The translations under genes were made by a program, and so were the position numbers. From positions 24,212,646 through 24,276,645 of the forward strand of contig NC_088311.1 of NCBI RefSeq assembly GCF_910592395.1: 64,000 bases of DNA. Reading direction: 5' to 3'. Source of the DNA: Lineus longissimus (lineage: Eukaryota; Nemertea; Pilidiophora; Heteronemertea; Lineidae). Positions 39,813 through 53,049 of this stretch are shown here, one piece after another. Below the pieces are notes generated by a model. The model had not been told where the DNA came from. It did not search any database and saw only the letters and a program-made list of their open reading frames with translations. Every line of letters starts with the position of its first letter. Within the stretch, counting starts at the first letter, position 1.

Positions 39813-42789
39813 ATTTCCTGCCACTTGGTTTCTTACTGGAAGTTGCATCCAGGCCTCAGAGCGTGAATATAGGAAACTCATCATTGTCATCTAATGAGAA
39901 AGCCACGCAGCCACGCCGTCATTAAATATAGTTGTTTGCCAATAAACATGAACACTATATGACAATATTAGACTGCTAGAGATTTGACAATCAACACCCT
40001 CACCAGAGACAGGAACTCGTATTCGCTCAAGTGTGAAACACGAAATCCGTTAATTGAGTTTGAATGTTTAATCAAGCTCAGATATCATTGGTTGACCGCT
40101 AGACGCCATGTTTTGGGTCAAAGGTCATCATTGGGCCACGCGATGATCCTAGGGTGCTACCAGATGATGGAGTGTGGAGGAAATAAAATGAGACAACCCA
40201 GCTGAGTAAAGACCAAAATGTTTTAGAAATAATTAGGCAGCAACCAGTGAAACGGCTACATATACAATTCACGGTGCTTGCGTGCCATAGCTTTGCCGGA
40301 ATCTTTTGTCAAAACAATTTTAAAGGGGTCAAAGGCATTCGTCTCAATTCCATACACCCCTCAGTTTCACTAGCCATAAAGGATTTAGGTGAGTCTATTG
40401 TAGCATGTGACCTGCACATTTGAAAATCGAGAACGTAACCAGTTTGTACGTCCGAGGTATAATGCATATAACACCATACAGTTTTGATAACCGCTGCATG
40501 CACGTACTTGGCCTACATTGTAATATTGAGGCATAAGAAGTTCTTATAGCTTGTAGAATTCTCATCCTCTTCCTCAAGGACTCGGTTTAAATGCCTTCGC
40601 AGACAGAGAGTCCATTAAGGCGGCCACATATGTTGACCACGAGTGCTGAGGGTCATTGATTCAGACAGCGTTATCACTAGCTTTCTGAGTAAGTATAAAC
40701 AGTGAGTGGTATAGGGCCTTTGAGACTCATAAAGTCCCACTATGTGTCTTTTTTCATAATTAAGTGTTAACATCAGATGATACCAGATGAACATTATGTG
40801 GGTTTGATAGTTTTACGAGTAAGTTGGTGTCAATGCATACATCAAGATAGCATGCCTAGAATTGCAGTACAGCCGATATAGAATAGATGCTGGCCAACTC
40901 GGAGAGTTTCCTTCCAGATGCAATCTGGGTGCTTAAACTCATTAATCTTAGACCAAGTTTTAACTTATCAACACTTCTTCAGTGCCACATAACACCTTCT
41001 CAGTGATGAGGAGGTAGAACGAAAAATAAACCCTGGCTATGTGTTTTCCTCTGTGTACAAACACAAACTTAGCATACATTGCCATTGGTGAACCCGGGTG
41101 AAGCTGCGTATCACCATGATCTCCAGACATTCAGCACAACTTGGAACGTACTGGAGAACAAACGTGTTCCAAATCTGATGATTATCTATGTTGGACATAA
41201 ACCGCAAATAAAGATGGCACGTGAGACAAAAAGCGACGAAGAACCAATTGGAAAATGTTTAGCTACGGCAGCTGACCTTTGACCCGGCGACTGACGTTGG
41301 CTTCAACATCTACTGAATCTTGATCAATGGCGTATGTTTCGGTGAATAGAGAAGGGGACGAATATAATGCCTCACAGTGCGATTTTTATATCAAAGCAAC
41401 CCATGGCCTCCAAAGGCTTTTGTAAATATCGACTGAGTCACAGTTGTCTTCAGGCAGCCTCAGATTCCTTGTTCGGCCATGGCGACGGTTCTTCAAACGC
41501 CAGTCCAGCATAGCCATTGTAGTGACCTATGTGATAACTGTAACAATATGTTTATTATTTTATTTGCGAATTCCTCGTGATAGTCTCAAAACGATGAAAA
41601 ACTATATGATCGCGTGATTTTCATGAAATTTAAGATACAACTCTGGTCATAAAGTGTCCCAACGGGAACCAACTGGTAGACAGAAATTTGCTCGTCTGAG
41701 GTTGATGTGAGCGTAACATAACTTGCATGTAAATAACTTCATATTTCGTTTTGAATGAAATCAAATACTTGACTCATAATTCACACTTCATACTGAGAGT
41801 TCAGCTCATTTAGCGGCCAATGTTCTCTATAAGTTCGTTGTATCAACTGTGTGTCGGACAAAGGTTTGGCTTGTGAAATGCTTATCTTACTCTTAAACGA
41901 AGTGTCCATCTGTATAGCCTGGCGTACCTCCTTTGGGTATTACATACTTTTCTAATGTTCATATATGCAACTGCAGTGCAACATGCTGCATCAGTCATGA
42001 GTGAGACAGTTGAGTAGGCCCAGGAGCACTCTCCTCCTTCCAGCTGGTATATGTACTATTATAGACAATACATCATCTGTATCTACATCTCATGATTTCA
42101 GCGTGAGAATGAATAAGCGGTTTATTGTTCCATTGTTAAAAATGTAGAAGTTAGTTGTAGTGCAATGCAGAAGATAGTGTTCTGACATATATGTACATGC
42201 ATGATGCAAAATATGTATTTGTGCATTGGTTTGGAACAGGAAAATAAAAGCGGTGTTTGGAAAAAAAGGATGATGATGGCTTTTGACTTGAAGATCTTGT
42301 TAAGTTGCTTCAATAGGCTTTGTGTTACGTATACCTCGTCTTAAGATAGAGACGACTGATTCTTGTAGATCACTTTACGTTAACCGTAATTCTTATATTT
42401 GATTATTGACTGCTAAATCATGACTTAACCTAATGAATTGATATCGAACTGGAGGTGAAATATAAGCCAAAGGTTTTGTGCGAAGTGAATGCTCCAGCCG
42501 AGCGGTGTTTCGTGTGACAACCCTTACCGACAGTGAGATATCAATTTCTATTCTATAATACCTTGGATTTGATATATTGTAGGCATAACACACCGAGAAA
42601 CGAGGCTAATATAATCTATTATGAAAATATAATCTATCTATAGCCTGGTAAACGTACGTGGGAAATAACAAACTCGGAACAAAAGTAAAAATGTTGGTGT
42701 CGCCGTGTCGAGAGCTTTCCCCAACTCTTCACCTAACATAGCCTATTGTTGAAGTGAGGCTACATTTCACCAATACACATCATTCAGAA

Positions 42790-42860
42790 CGAATGTGCAT
42801 TTCCGCCCCTACTCTTTAACTTCCGGTGACGTCATTTCCGCTAATCGACAACCCCCCTCG
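42790..42860. promoter_or_regulatory. ETS / CRE / GC-box cluster, candidate transporter promoter
   Basis: Within about 40 bp the minus strand shows TGACGTCA (42827-42834, a perfect CREB/ATF palindrome), ACCGGAAGT immediately after it (perfect ETS/GABP site) and GGGGCGGAAA (GC box) about 15 bp further. This composite is typical of broad metazoan promoters. It lies 4.3 kb upstream of the transporter start exon, which needs an upstream untranslated exon, so it could be that promoter. Assignment to the transporter is inference. Confidence 0.45.
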
Positions 42861-45800
42861 TTTCCATATTAAAACAATGATAATGTATTGATCAGTGTTG
42901 GGTTCCCACTGCAGAATGTTTGGTCCAAGTATGCTAAAATTGAATGTACGGCAGTTGAAATGAAAATGGCGAATAAACATTTTACGGTTTACATACTTTT
43001 CATTTGCAATTTATGACAATATTACCGACAATTTACTTCGCAAGTCGCACGTAATTTCTGCACTTCGGCATTGTTTTGCTATAATTTTCTGCGGCCCAAA
43101 TGTAAACAGTGCACACGACACAACAAAGTAATGCATATGGCCGCTAAACGGTAATTCACGTGACACGTTTTTTACATACCACCTCTGCCAAAACTCAACT
43201 ACCATTTTTGTGATAATCAGGTAAGTAATATACTTGAGAACTGCATAGCCTCTTTCATTGCAAAGAAAATGACCTCAGTTATCTATCAGTAAATAGGACA
43301 CGAATTCGGCCAGTAATTTTTTATATGTTACGGTCAAGTATGTTTCGGAGAAATATTTTTTAATATCGCGATATATATCATTAAGTCATCTGGTATATCG
43401 GAGTCATCGGGGAGTCTGGTGTCTGACAATTATTATATCATTTATAGCTGTTCATGTTTAAGTATCATCGTGTTCGTCTGTCAGTATAAGCGATATCTTA
43501 CACTATAAAAAATTGTTGCTTTTGTTTGCCGTGTAGTGCATGCTGGTAAACCAATGCATGTATCACAGTTGCATTTCATACCATTCAGTTTGTTGAAGGA
43601 TCGTGTCCGAAACACAAACATTTAGCATGATCTAACTTGTGGTCTATGTCTAAAACTTCACATTTGAAAATTTCACTTATTTTGTATAAAGGAAGCATCA
43701 GTAATTTCAAAGTTTAACAGTGTGTTTATTTTAAATGAGCCAAAGTGAAATCGTTTCATGTTCGCTACAAGTTGAGTGTTCCGAAATCACAAAATAAGAC
43801 AACTACCGTCTGAAAAAACATAATTGCCGCAAAGATTTAAGAAAGAAAAGCCCGCTCAAAACCAAAACTAGGCGAGAATTTCCATTTTTCTACAGGCCTA
43901 AGGGACATCAATGCAAATCTTGATAGCACCGACTACAACGAATGAGCTTTCATGGCGGCCGATAGAAATAGCAGATCAAGACACCTGGTCATTGAGTACA
44001 TTTCAATTCTCATTTTCATTAAGAACATTGTAGTAATACAGAAAACCAAAGTTAAATCTTGTTGAAAACATAATGGTTATTGATGCTTCTGGTAATTCAT
44101 GTACCGGAGAAAATTCCAGAAGCGATGTTTAGATCTAGAACACAGCGCTGAAGAGGCCAATGACAGGTGCATCTTTGTAAGGCCATTGGAAGTTCTTTGA
44201 ATTTTTCTCGTTCGGCGTTTTTTGAAGATTTGATGAGGACTTCTTTAGTTATTCATTATGCATTGTTGACGCTATCGAATTCTTTTTGAAAAATTCTTCA
44301 GTTCATCTTGAATCGCAATCCTTTGTATCGCATCCACCGCAAAAATTCAATAGACAAACTTTCAGATTAAAATGGTTGGATAATGATCGACATCTTGGTC
44401 ATTTTTACTGATGAGTTTTCGAGTACTTGCGTTCAGCTTGATGAAATGCGCAAGCTCAAGAAGTTACAGGGTAGGTGGATCAATAATATGGTCTTTTCTC
44501 CTGGACTAAAAGACGAGTTAAGAAACGGCCTGGTTACCATGCACGTCACCCATGTTCATTTAAATTATTTAAGTTAGTGGCATTTATATTTAGTACGAAA
44601 CTTCCAAATACATTCCTTCTACGTTTGCTAGTCTGTTTCAATGAGACGAATCGACTTGGACATTGGGAAATTCATGCAAACGGTCTGTTTGATAAACATG
44701 ACGACCACAAAGCACAACGGAGGCGACATTTATACAGGTTTCACTTTCGCCTCATGTACTTGTCAGAAAAAGCGCGCAATGGTAGTTATCTTCAGCAAGA
44801 AGCATTTACCGCGCCAATTGTTCCCGATGTGGCATGCAGTTTGGTGGTCTGACTCACGTCCGCGCGTCTAGTGACATTTCCAGGAGAGCACGAAAGTGGT
44901 ACGTGAGGTTAAAACATGGATATGCAGTGATTTTTAAGCGGTGCAGAACGCTTGATTCCGCAAACATGTGCCCGAGTACTGCGTCACTATTCACCTTTGC
45001 TTACCTTTTGATCGGGAAACCGTCTCGGGGACGTCCGTCCTCTGTCGCTACGGTTTTGAGAAGTCCTCAGCAATTTGGAATAGGACACTTAAAAGGCTTC
45101 CCAGGATTGTGTACTTCGGTGGGATTTTGTAGATCACGATATAAGGAATCCCGAGTTGCGGCCATGAATCGGCTATCCAGGATCAAAGGTGGGCGAAACA
45201 AGCCCCGAGTTGGAGCTATCGTTGTGTGACTAACACTGATTGTGACTTTCTAACTGTGATGCAATCTCGCCCTCAGATTCGTGACATATCGATACTTCTT
45301 ACAATTGGTCCCTGAAACACTAATGAAATAATCACATCGCAGGGGTTCTCATTAAAGTTTAATACGTCTCCCTGATGTCGGTTAGCCGTCAGTATTGGCT
45401 GAAGCTGACGGTTGTGCGGCGGATGGGCACACCAGTTCGTGACGTCAGCACCCCGCGTCTGGTCCATCACATCTGTAAATTCCACACGGACTCTAGAAGC
45501 AAATTTTCCTCTCGCAAGAAGAAAACGACACTCAGACAAGGTAGGCACTTTGAATAACTTTTTTCACCGGTTTTTTCTTGTGTTTGTGCGGCCGCTTCGA
45601 AACATTTTGGTCCGAAATCAGCGGGAAAAAGCATGAAAACGGATCCTTTAGTTTTTATCACTTACCAAGTACGAGTGCGAGAGTTTTTGTGTCCCTTTCG
45701 TTACATTATGCACGTTGAAGTCAGTATAACCGTATCCCAATGTCCGCTTATAATGAATAAACACACGGTACGATTATAATAGGCCTACTGAAAAATCACA

Positions 45801-46369
45801 CGCCCTCCGAAATCTCCCAGTTCCGCTACAGGTTTCAGTAAAGGCAACAAAACAGATATACAATTTTCATATTTCAGTGTATATCACTTCAACAATCGGC
45901 AGGTTGAACCTATGAGTAATGTTTTGATTTGAAAAGCCCCGCGTAATGGTTACTCAGTAATCTCTCTCCGTCGCTGCTTGTTGTCTTGGGTTTGCCTGCG
46001 CATCAGACCGTCTCGAGGAATGAAAGAGACTTCCATTTAGATATCACGCTGAAGTGCCGTTTATTGCGGTGTGTTCATCGGTTGATCCTAGCGATCTTTG
46101 GTCCGAGTGTCTGCTACTTTGTGTCCTTCGTTTTCCCGTTGGCTGGTAATAGTCAGACAAGCATGCCAGATTTATATGTTGTGTATTATATGCCTTAGCC
46201 ATGAGTGGGATTCTATACAATTTGTTTACTAGTTGATTCTTGGCCCGATTAACAAAATGTATCCAGTATACAGAAACTTTCAAATGGAGATACGTCGGTT
46301 ATGCGCTTCCATTATATTGGAAGTTTAGACTTTTCGATATCAAAACTTGTCGTACAATGCTGCGTTACG

Positions 46370-46410
46370 TGCGGCATGCGTGCGCACTCTGATGTTGACG
46401 TCACAGCTGT
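46370..46410. promoter_or_regulatory. CRE palindrome with NRF1-like half-sites
   Basis: TGACGTCA at 46396-46403 lies just right of GCATGCGTGCGCAC, which resembles NRF1 half-sites. No gene start can be tied to it. Confidence 0.25.
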
Positions 46411-46651
46411 AAACGTTTCACTGAATTTGATAGATAGGATATTTGCAATTCATCTTTTGAATTGTGTCAGTGTTTAGTGATTTGGTTAACAACTAAAGGT
46501 AACAAACCAACTGAATGAAGGTGCACTTTTGACTTATCTTTGTCCCCCATGATGATGACGATGATGACATTTGATACAGGGATTAATACACGTCACTCTA
46601 CCTGATTTTGTGTCTTCGAACGGGTAGTCAGTTGAAACAGTGTCCCGAGTT

Positions 46652-46669
46652 CCACAGTAGAGGGCGCTA
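46652..46669 (+). promoter_or_regulatory. CTCF-like motif
   Basis: CCACAGTAGAGGGCGCTA closely matches the conserved bilaterian CTCF core (AG.AGGGGGCGCTA form). Intergenic and GC-rich in an AT-rich setting. Confidence 0.4.
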
Positions 46670-47241
46670 CAGATTTACAATAGCAAGGGACATTCTTCCT
46701 TTAATTTCCCTCTGCTTATCAAAGATTATCTGAACGTCTAGATCTTTGATTCATGGATCAGTTTCGTCACGCTAGACGAGCCAAGCCCGGCACGGATCAA
46801 CATAAACGACACTTCGCTACATCACCTACCATTTAAATCAACTTAGTGTCACTTCCGGATCAATAAAATAATAAATTTAAAAGGTTGCAAAAGAAAAAAA
46901 ACTGTCGATAAGTCCATGGCTATTGGAATTCTATCAACGATTTATCTTTTTTTCTTTGATACAAGAACACCGCGACGATCCCTGCTACTATCAAAGAGGA
47001 CTATATCAAAAAAATAGAGAACTGAAGACTAACATTGTCTCCATAAACAGAACCTAATGTAAAAAAAAACGGTTTCGTGTTTTGTCTTCTTTGTTTTTGA
47101 TCGATTTAGACCGAGATTTCTGTCACAATGCATTCGATTAAGGGGTGTACATACATTCTTTTGCACCGTTCCACCCAAACAATATTGGCATAGCTTTGCA
47201 TAATGTATGGAGGAGTTTGTAACCTCGAAGTACAGCTTTCC

Positions 47242-47337
47242 GTCAACAGCGAATGAACTCGGAAAGTCACTCAGTCAACAGCAAATTGAATCGGAAAGTC
47301 ATTCAGTCAACAGTAAAGTGACTCGGAAAGTCACATG
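47242..47337. repeat. Tandem array, three 32-bp units
   Basis: Units start at 47242, 47274 and 47306 with GTCAACAG and contain CTCGGAAAGTCAC or a close variant. A degenerate fourth remnant (TTACTCGGAGGTCAC) follows. Confidence 0.8.
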
Positions 47338-48773
47338 AATTCATCTGGTTACTCGGAGGTCACGGCTGCAACCATTTAATGGTTCATTCTTAAACATCTC
47401 GACTCCAATGTTTCATTTTTATGACTGATTATGTAGTTTCAGCCTACAAATTTCACCAAAGCTTGATATCTTCCGTAACAAAACTTTGAAGACGACCTTT
47501 ATAATCTCCGACCAGTGCTTTATATGTTATTAATGAGGGTCATTTCACAAGATCCACTAATCCAAAACGGAAGGCATTCGTGTTCTATACAGCCCACCTA
47601 ATCAACTGAACGCATTCAGCATTATCCTGATGGCTATTATCAAGATGCAGTCAATTCCAACGCAGATTAACGACTCTTTTGAAAAAGGTGAGAAAACTCC
47701 GTTGCTACAAATATCATATTAGAATCAAGAGAAACCAATTTGATATTGCATCGGTCCAGAAGAATGTTTGAATAAATTCCTGCACGCTATTAATGAGACT
47801 TGGGAATACAAACTGTGTTTTCTCTTCAAAGAAACGTTAACTCTTTGATTTGCTTGCTGCTGGAAAGGGTGGTCGATGAAATGCAGCTGAAACTATCGTT
47901 TGAGTTTTCAATAACCTTGCATCATGATTTCAGCCAAACGTTTATGGTGCATTATTGGGCGAGTTTACACTTCCATTATTTGTTTAGCCAAAACTTAGAA
48001 GATATGTCCTTCGAGGCAAAATTATCTGATTCACATCTTTTTCTTCTAATCTTCATGAATTTATCTTTAGTAATCAATAGCTGATTTCAGAAGAAGTAAC
48101 GATGAAGCCAATGCACTGCGTGTGAACTGGATCTACCCTAATTCCACCTAACCATCTTGCCGATAGGGGCTGTGGTATTGTGATCGAAACAGGAAAACCT
48201 AAACCAAAGATTTGACGATCTTTTCAATAGTTAAATCAACCAAGCTTCGCTTCGTTCCATTGTAAGGTTTCACCTAACAGGGAGGCGTCTCCAAAGATGG
48301 TAGCGTCTGCGTCTATTGGGAAGCCGCCGTCAGCAGCATCAGCAACCAACCCCATTAATACCAGCCAAGCATCCAATTCCCTTCCGAACAATTTACTCCA
48401 ATATTAAGAAACATCAACCAATGTTCAGTTAATAATAACGACTTAACCTGTGTGGGAGATAATACTCTCTGGAGCTAGAAGAAACCATTTACACATATCA
48501 CTGCACTTGTAACTGCCAATAGAATGAGAAGAGGAACTAGTAGCTCTCTCAGGCAAGTCTAATTAAAAGGGAAGCCGACGTGAAGTAGCATTCAAGATGT
48601 CGTCTCTAGCTACTTAGGCAAATACATCAACGACTATCTCGGTCGATTTGCCCATCGAGGATGTTGCCGGAGGTTGATATTGCGTGGAGGTTGTTACAGT
48701 ACAGAGACAGAGTTACACTGGGAATGGGCAATAGTTGAGACTAGGGCAACTACACATAGCACAAAAAAAGTTT

Positions 48774-49285
48774 GCAAATGCTAGTAGAATTCGCGTAACG
48801 CCGTTAGATTGTAATAAAACGATATCGCAAATGCTAATAACAGAATCTCGCATACGCTTTATACTGTAATAGTAGAATTTCGCGTACAAATGTACACATG
48901 TTAATAAATACAATATACTGAATATCGCCTGCGCATTTACTTAATAATGCATGAAAGTTATTTTCCCCGATACAAATTTTGAAGAAATAAATTTTCGGAA
49001 AAAAAACTTTTTTTGAAAAAATTCTCCGATAAGAAATGCTGAAGAAAATTTGAAATTTTAATTTTGGTATTATTTCAGAGAAAAAAAACCCAGCATAGAA
49101 TCTTTGTTGCTCCAAGGTAAATATTACGTCCGGCCTCCAATATAAAGTTCGTAAAATTTACGTTGGGAACATTTTGCCAGTGTAATACATTACATAATGG
49201 CAAACGCTAACAGAATCTCGCGTACGCTTTTACATTGTAATGCATGTACATTATTGCACTTATAACATAATCTCGTGTACACTTT
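48774..49285. repeat. Degenerate repeats with GAATCTCGCGTACGCTTT core
   Basis: About five diverged copies of GCAAATGCTA...AGAATCTCGCGTACGC lie near 48774, 48827, 48870, 49199 and 49263. An AT-rich block with direct repeats separates them. On the minus strand several copies encode a short VREILL string, which is a by-product of the repeat. Confidence 0.5.
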
Positions 49286-52200
49286 CAAACCGTGGACGAT
49301 GTTTAAAGTAATCATTCCAAAAAGAATACGAATATGAGAGACGAGCAAGGATGCCTCAAATTTCTTATTTCTTCTGTGTAACAAGACATCGTTCAGACGC
49401 TGATGAGGATTCCTTCTGTGCTATATTAGGTGTTGCTATTTACACATCCTCGGTACACTGTCCGCAACAGCTCTGTCATGGTACAACCATCATCGATTCT
49501 GATCATATAACTCAGCGCAGATTCTTTTAAGTTATCAACTTTTACGTAGACATCATCGTAAGTCCGTTGATAAAGAAGAGGAGATAGCACAGACTTGGCC
49601 ACGATCGGCCAGACCTCGAGACATAAACCAAGCCAAGTGCGTCACCACATACCTTCAAATGGCTGTAACTCTATATCAAGGAAATCTGTGACGTAATGCA
49701 TCGTCTGCCCGAACAGAATTACAATTGCTAGAATGTTTTTCTAATCGCCCGATTAGTTTATTTAATGGCCCTTTGGTTGCTTGTGATTGATACGTGTTAT
49801 TTCTGGCTGATGCATGTAATTTGCTGGGAATCTCTGATTAAGGTCTATCGAATTTTGATTAGCTTTCTTCTCGGGGTCATTCATGTGACGAATGCCGCCT
49901 CAAAGAAATCGCTTAGAAAATTGTGACTCCGCCGCGATGTCATCAAAAGAAGCCAAAGAAAGATGCCCGTGATTTGAGAAGCAAAGTTACAAATTAGGGT
50001 GCGTTGTGGGAAAAAGATAAACTAGCAAAAAACGGGAGCTCTTTGGTTCGGACCGCAGCATGTTTTGCAAATTCACTCAGTTGTTTGAAAGGATACCGGC
50101 CTGGCCCTGCAGTAAAAGTCGCTTTCGACCGTTTGTCATAGTCGCAGTTTGGTCCTCGAGACATTCTATTCTGGGACATTTCAAACTGTTACACCGGTCA
50201 CCGCCCCGCCGACGGAGCCAATATCCCGCAGGCAGATTGCGCACACTCGAGCTGGCCCGCCTCATCATTGCACCAAACATGACGCGAGATCGGCGCTCAA
50301 AGTTGATGAATGACGTTTGAAATTCCTATCTATCGGCCAAGTCATGTATGAAAACCCTCATGATTATGCATGCCGATTCCACATGATATGAGAACCACCG
50401 CGAATCGACTCTGTTCACTGGAGCTTCAATATAATAGTGCAAGTTTTGACGAGGGGCACATCCGGATTTTGATTTCTCTTTTGAACCATCGTGACACCCA
50501 GGCAGACGATCTCAATAATTATTTCGAATTGGTAATCTTAAGTTCCTGTTTTCTACGATAGGTGGCGAAAAAGAATTTAGGTGTGGGAGGACACAAACAC
50601 TTCTCATAGCATGCATTCGGATTTTCCGACATTCTTACTCTATCTCGTCATCGATTTGACACATTCAGTCGCGATTTGCCGATGCGAACCCTCTTTGCTA
50701 CCCGAGACCATTCCAGGTGCGTTACTCGATCACCATGGATTCGCAGGGAGAACATAGCCATACATGTACCCATATCATCTGATTGTCAGGAAATGTCATC
50801 ATTGTGACATCCAGCAGCGACATGCCAGTGCCAGTCCGTGATCACTGAAAAGAAAGATATAATGGTCGGCGGATGCCCGCTACAAATCTGGCTAATTTCA
50901 CATCGGCTGAGCAGGAACGGGCAGAAAAATATCTTGACATCACCTGTTTACTACATTTTGCATATTAACAGACAACGACTCGATGAGCTTTGCTGATGTG
51001 TTGAAAAAGATTGAACGCTATAGGTCTTGAGGATACTTGAGGTTCAGATATAGTGTAAGATCGTATGCTCGGGTCATTGGTCATACTTGTACACAGATAG
51101 TATACATGTACTAGTAATCTATAGGGCTGACGCAGGCGTGTGAAGATTTTGGGGATCTCAGTTTCTCATTCACCATCGGTATTATTGAATTACATGTAGT
51201 ACCATCTGTCAAGCAACAGACGAATATAGGCAAGCCGATATGTGTGACGTGAACAGCGGCCCGGGACCTCCCTCCAAGTCCCCTTGAAGGAAAGTCCGAC
51301 ACGGCCAATGATCTGGTCCTGACCAACATCCTCAAAACAGTCTGTTGTACATCGTATTGAAATGAAACTTCTCGGACTAACGTTTTCTTGCTCACCGGGT
51401 GCCCAGGAATTCGTTCTTAAGAAAAAACGAAAATGGACACCAAGTGCATTTTCCCCATTCTTCTATCTGCATACCAGAAACGCTTTGGGAATTGATTAGA
51501 AAGAAGAAAACAAAATAGAAAACTAGAAGTTGATATTTACTTTAAACTCAAGGGTGGCTGGTTTTTGGAAAACTTCTGATAAGATTATTGCAGTTCTAAA
51601 ATAACAGCACAAAGAGGCTGGTCCGGATGGCAAGCGGGGAGTGTTGTTGGTTTGATATCAGTCTATCAGAGTCCCACAGACCTCCCAGTTGGCCTCATGG
51701 TAGCAGTCTTTCAAGCGTTAATCGTTAGGGGATCTCACTATTTATATGAAGCAATTACAGCCTATTACAAGCCAAGCAACCACTCTCCTTTGTAACATAT
51801 CGACGGAGGGTACATAGGTTTGTCATCCCTGCCCTCGCATTTGTGATGGCGTTGATCAGTGTGGGCAACACGTGCTGGAACATTCCTTCAATCGCTAATC
51901 GTTTGGGAAATCACCAATTACATGTACTTAGTATATATTCGATCAGTAACTGTCTATACTATGCAAACAACTGCAGTGGTCTTCTTTGTGGGAAAGATGT
52001 TGAGTGCCCACTCATTTAGGCTAATCATCCAAGTCAATTCTGTTTTTATTTGAGAAATTGAGATGAAATAAGCCCCATGTGACTTGACCATAGCGTACAA
52101 CTTTCGCCGACTGCGTGACAACAAATCGTAACCCCATCACACTCGACATGCGATTCATTGAAATTGAAATTTATTTTGTGTCATATGCGACCGACCATGT

Positions 52201-52870
52201 CCCAACATGGCCGTGGGGTGTCCCCTATGTCATGTGTGTGATTAACTGACTCCCAGGGCTGTGTATCTCATCAATTTATCGCTTCAGTTTCATACATATT
52301 TTACTTATACTCCTCATCAACAACAAATGTCTTATTCTGGCAGATGTCGTATAAATCAGGCCCGGGTGATGAATCTGTTTGATGTTGTGACCAGCAAGTC
52401 CCAGTGCGAGATTGAGGTCAGCTGTTCATTCAAAAGTTACTTAAAATCACGGATACATTCACTTTCAGTTTTTACTTTTTTATTGTGGTGTATTGAGTGC
52501 CAATAATGATGATCACCACGCCCTTGATGAATCTTCATCATTTCAAAAATCGTATTTTAAGGCACGTTTCCGAGAGTGTTGTCATTCCTTCCCAGTTGGC
52601 ACTTGGTGGCGATATTCTCAGTGACAGTCTGTGCATCTCCACTTGTCGGGCTATATCACTACGCTTCTCACGACATCTTTAGTTTATACCGTTACACTAT
52701 GACAGCACTAACTATAGCTATTCTCTTGAGAGTCTGCGAGATATACCCAACACAGAACTTCACTGAAAGTAGGCGTGAAGTGGCTACGTCATATCGATTT
52801 TACTCCCCTGCACAGCTATTCCGGATGCAAGCGACACCACACATTGTATCCGGCTGGAACCGATTTTGGA

Positions 52871-52964
52871 TAGCCGCCATTCAGAATGGATAAAGCGGTC
52901 TCAATATTGCCTCGCAATACCGATTTTCGGTGACAATTTTCGGATTTTCTGTCCGCCATTTTGA
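52871..52964. promoter_or_regulatory. Candidate sulfotransferase promoter with two YY1-like sites
   Basis: GCCGCCATT at 52872-52880 and CCGCCATTTT at 52953-52962 both match the YY1 site (AAAATGGCGG on the minus strand), which in animals often lies at transcription starts. A plausible first exon with a GAG|GTAGGC donor follows at once. No TATA box is seen. The link to the gene is inferred. Confidence 0.35.
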
Positions 52965-53049
52965 TTCCTTCCTGGAAATATGATGGATGCAGCAGGAGAC
53001 GTGGTTGATGAGTGGTGTCAGTCTCGCTGTCAGTGCATTTCAGAATGAG
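52965..53049 (+). other. Possible upstream exon of the sulfotransferase gene
   Basis: The stretch ends at GAG|GTAGGC. ATG at 52987 opens 21 codons (MQQETWLMSGVSLAV...) ending exactly in phase with the ATG of the next exon, so it could extend the protein to 311 residues. ATGs at 52980 and 52983 instead open a 22- or 21-codon upstream frame ended by TGA. The exon could therefore be untranslated with a short upstream ORF. It is unproven that this is an exon. Confidence 0.3.

Larger units (their letters stand above)
38523..52950. other. Intergenic / upstream region between transporter and sulfotransferase genes
   Basis: About 14.4 kb without a recognised gene. It should contain the transporter's untranslated first exon and promoter (candidate at 42.79-42.86 kb). 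It also holds a MITE-like element (38945), two dispersed-repeat copies, a 3 x 32 bp array (47242), degenerate repeats at 48.8-49.3 kb, a CTCF-like site (46652) and two CRE palindromes (45440, 46396) besides the one in the candidate promoter. Some frames at 44.4-45.6 kb are long for the composition (up to 131 codons), but they overlap on both strands and match no family I know. Confidence 0.6.

Noticed and set aside
44383-45557. Run of overlapping open frames on both strands (up to 131 codons)
   Set aside because: Frames overlap each other on both strands, share no family motif, and lack a coherent set of splice sites.
45273-45557. GC-richer stretch with an open frame on each strand and an AAG|GTAGGC donor-like end
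   Set aside because: It could be an exon in either direction, but neither peptide is recognisable and no partner exon could be found.
47585-47700. Frame LYSPPNQLNAFSII... resembling the PP motif of LINE endonucleases, with a GTGAGA donor-like site
   Set aside because: Too short and only two or three residues match, so a LINE call is not supported.
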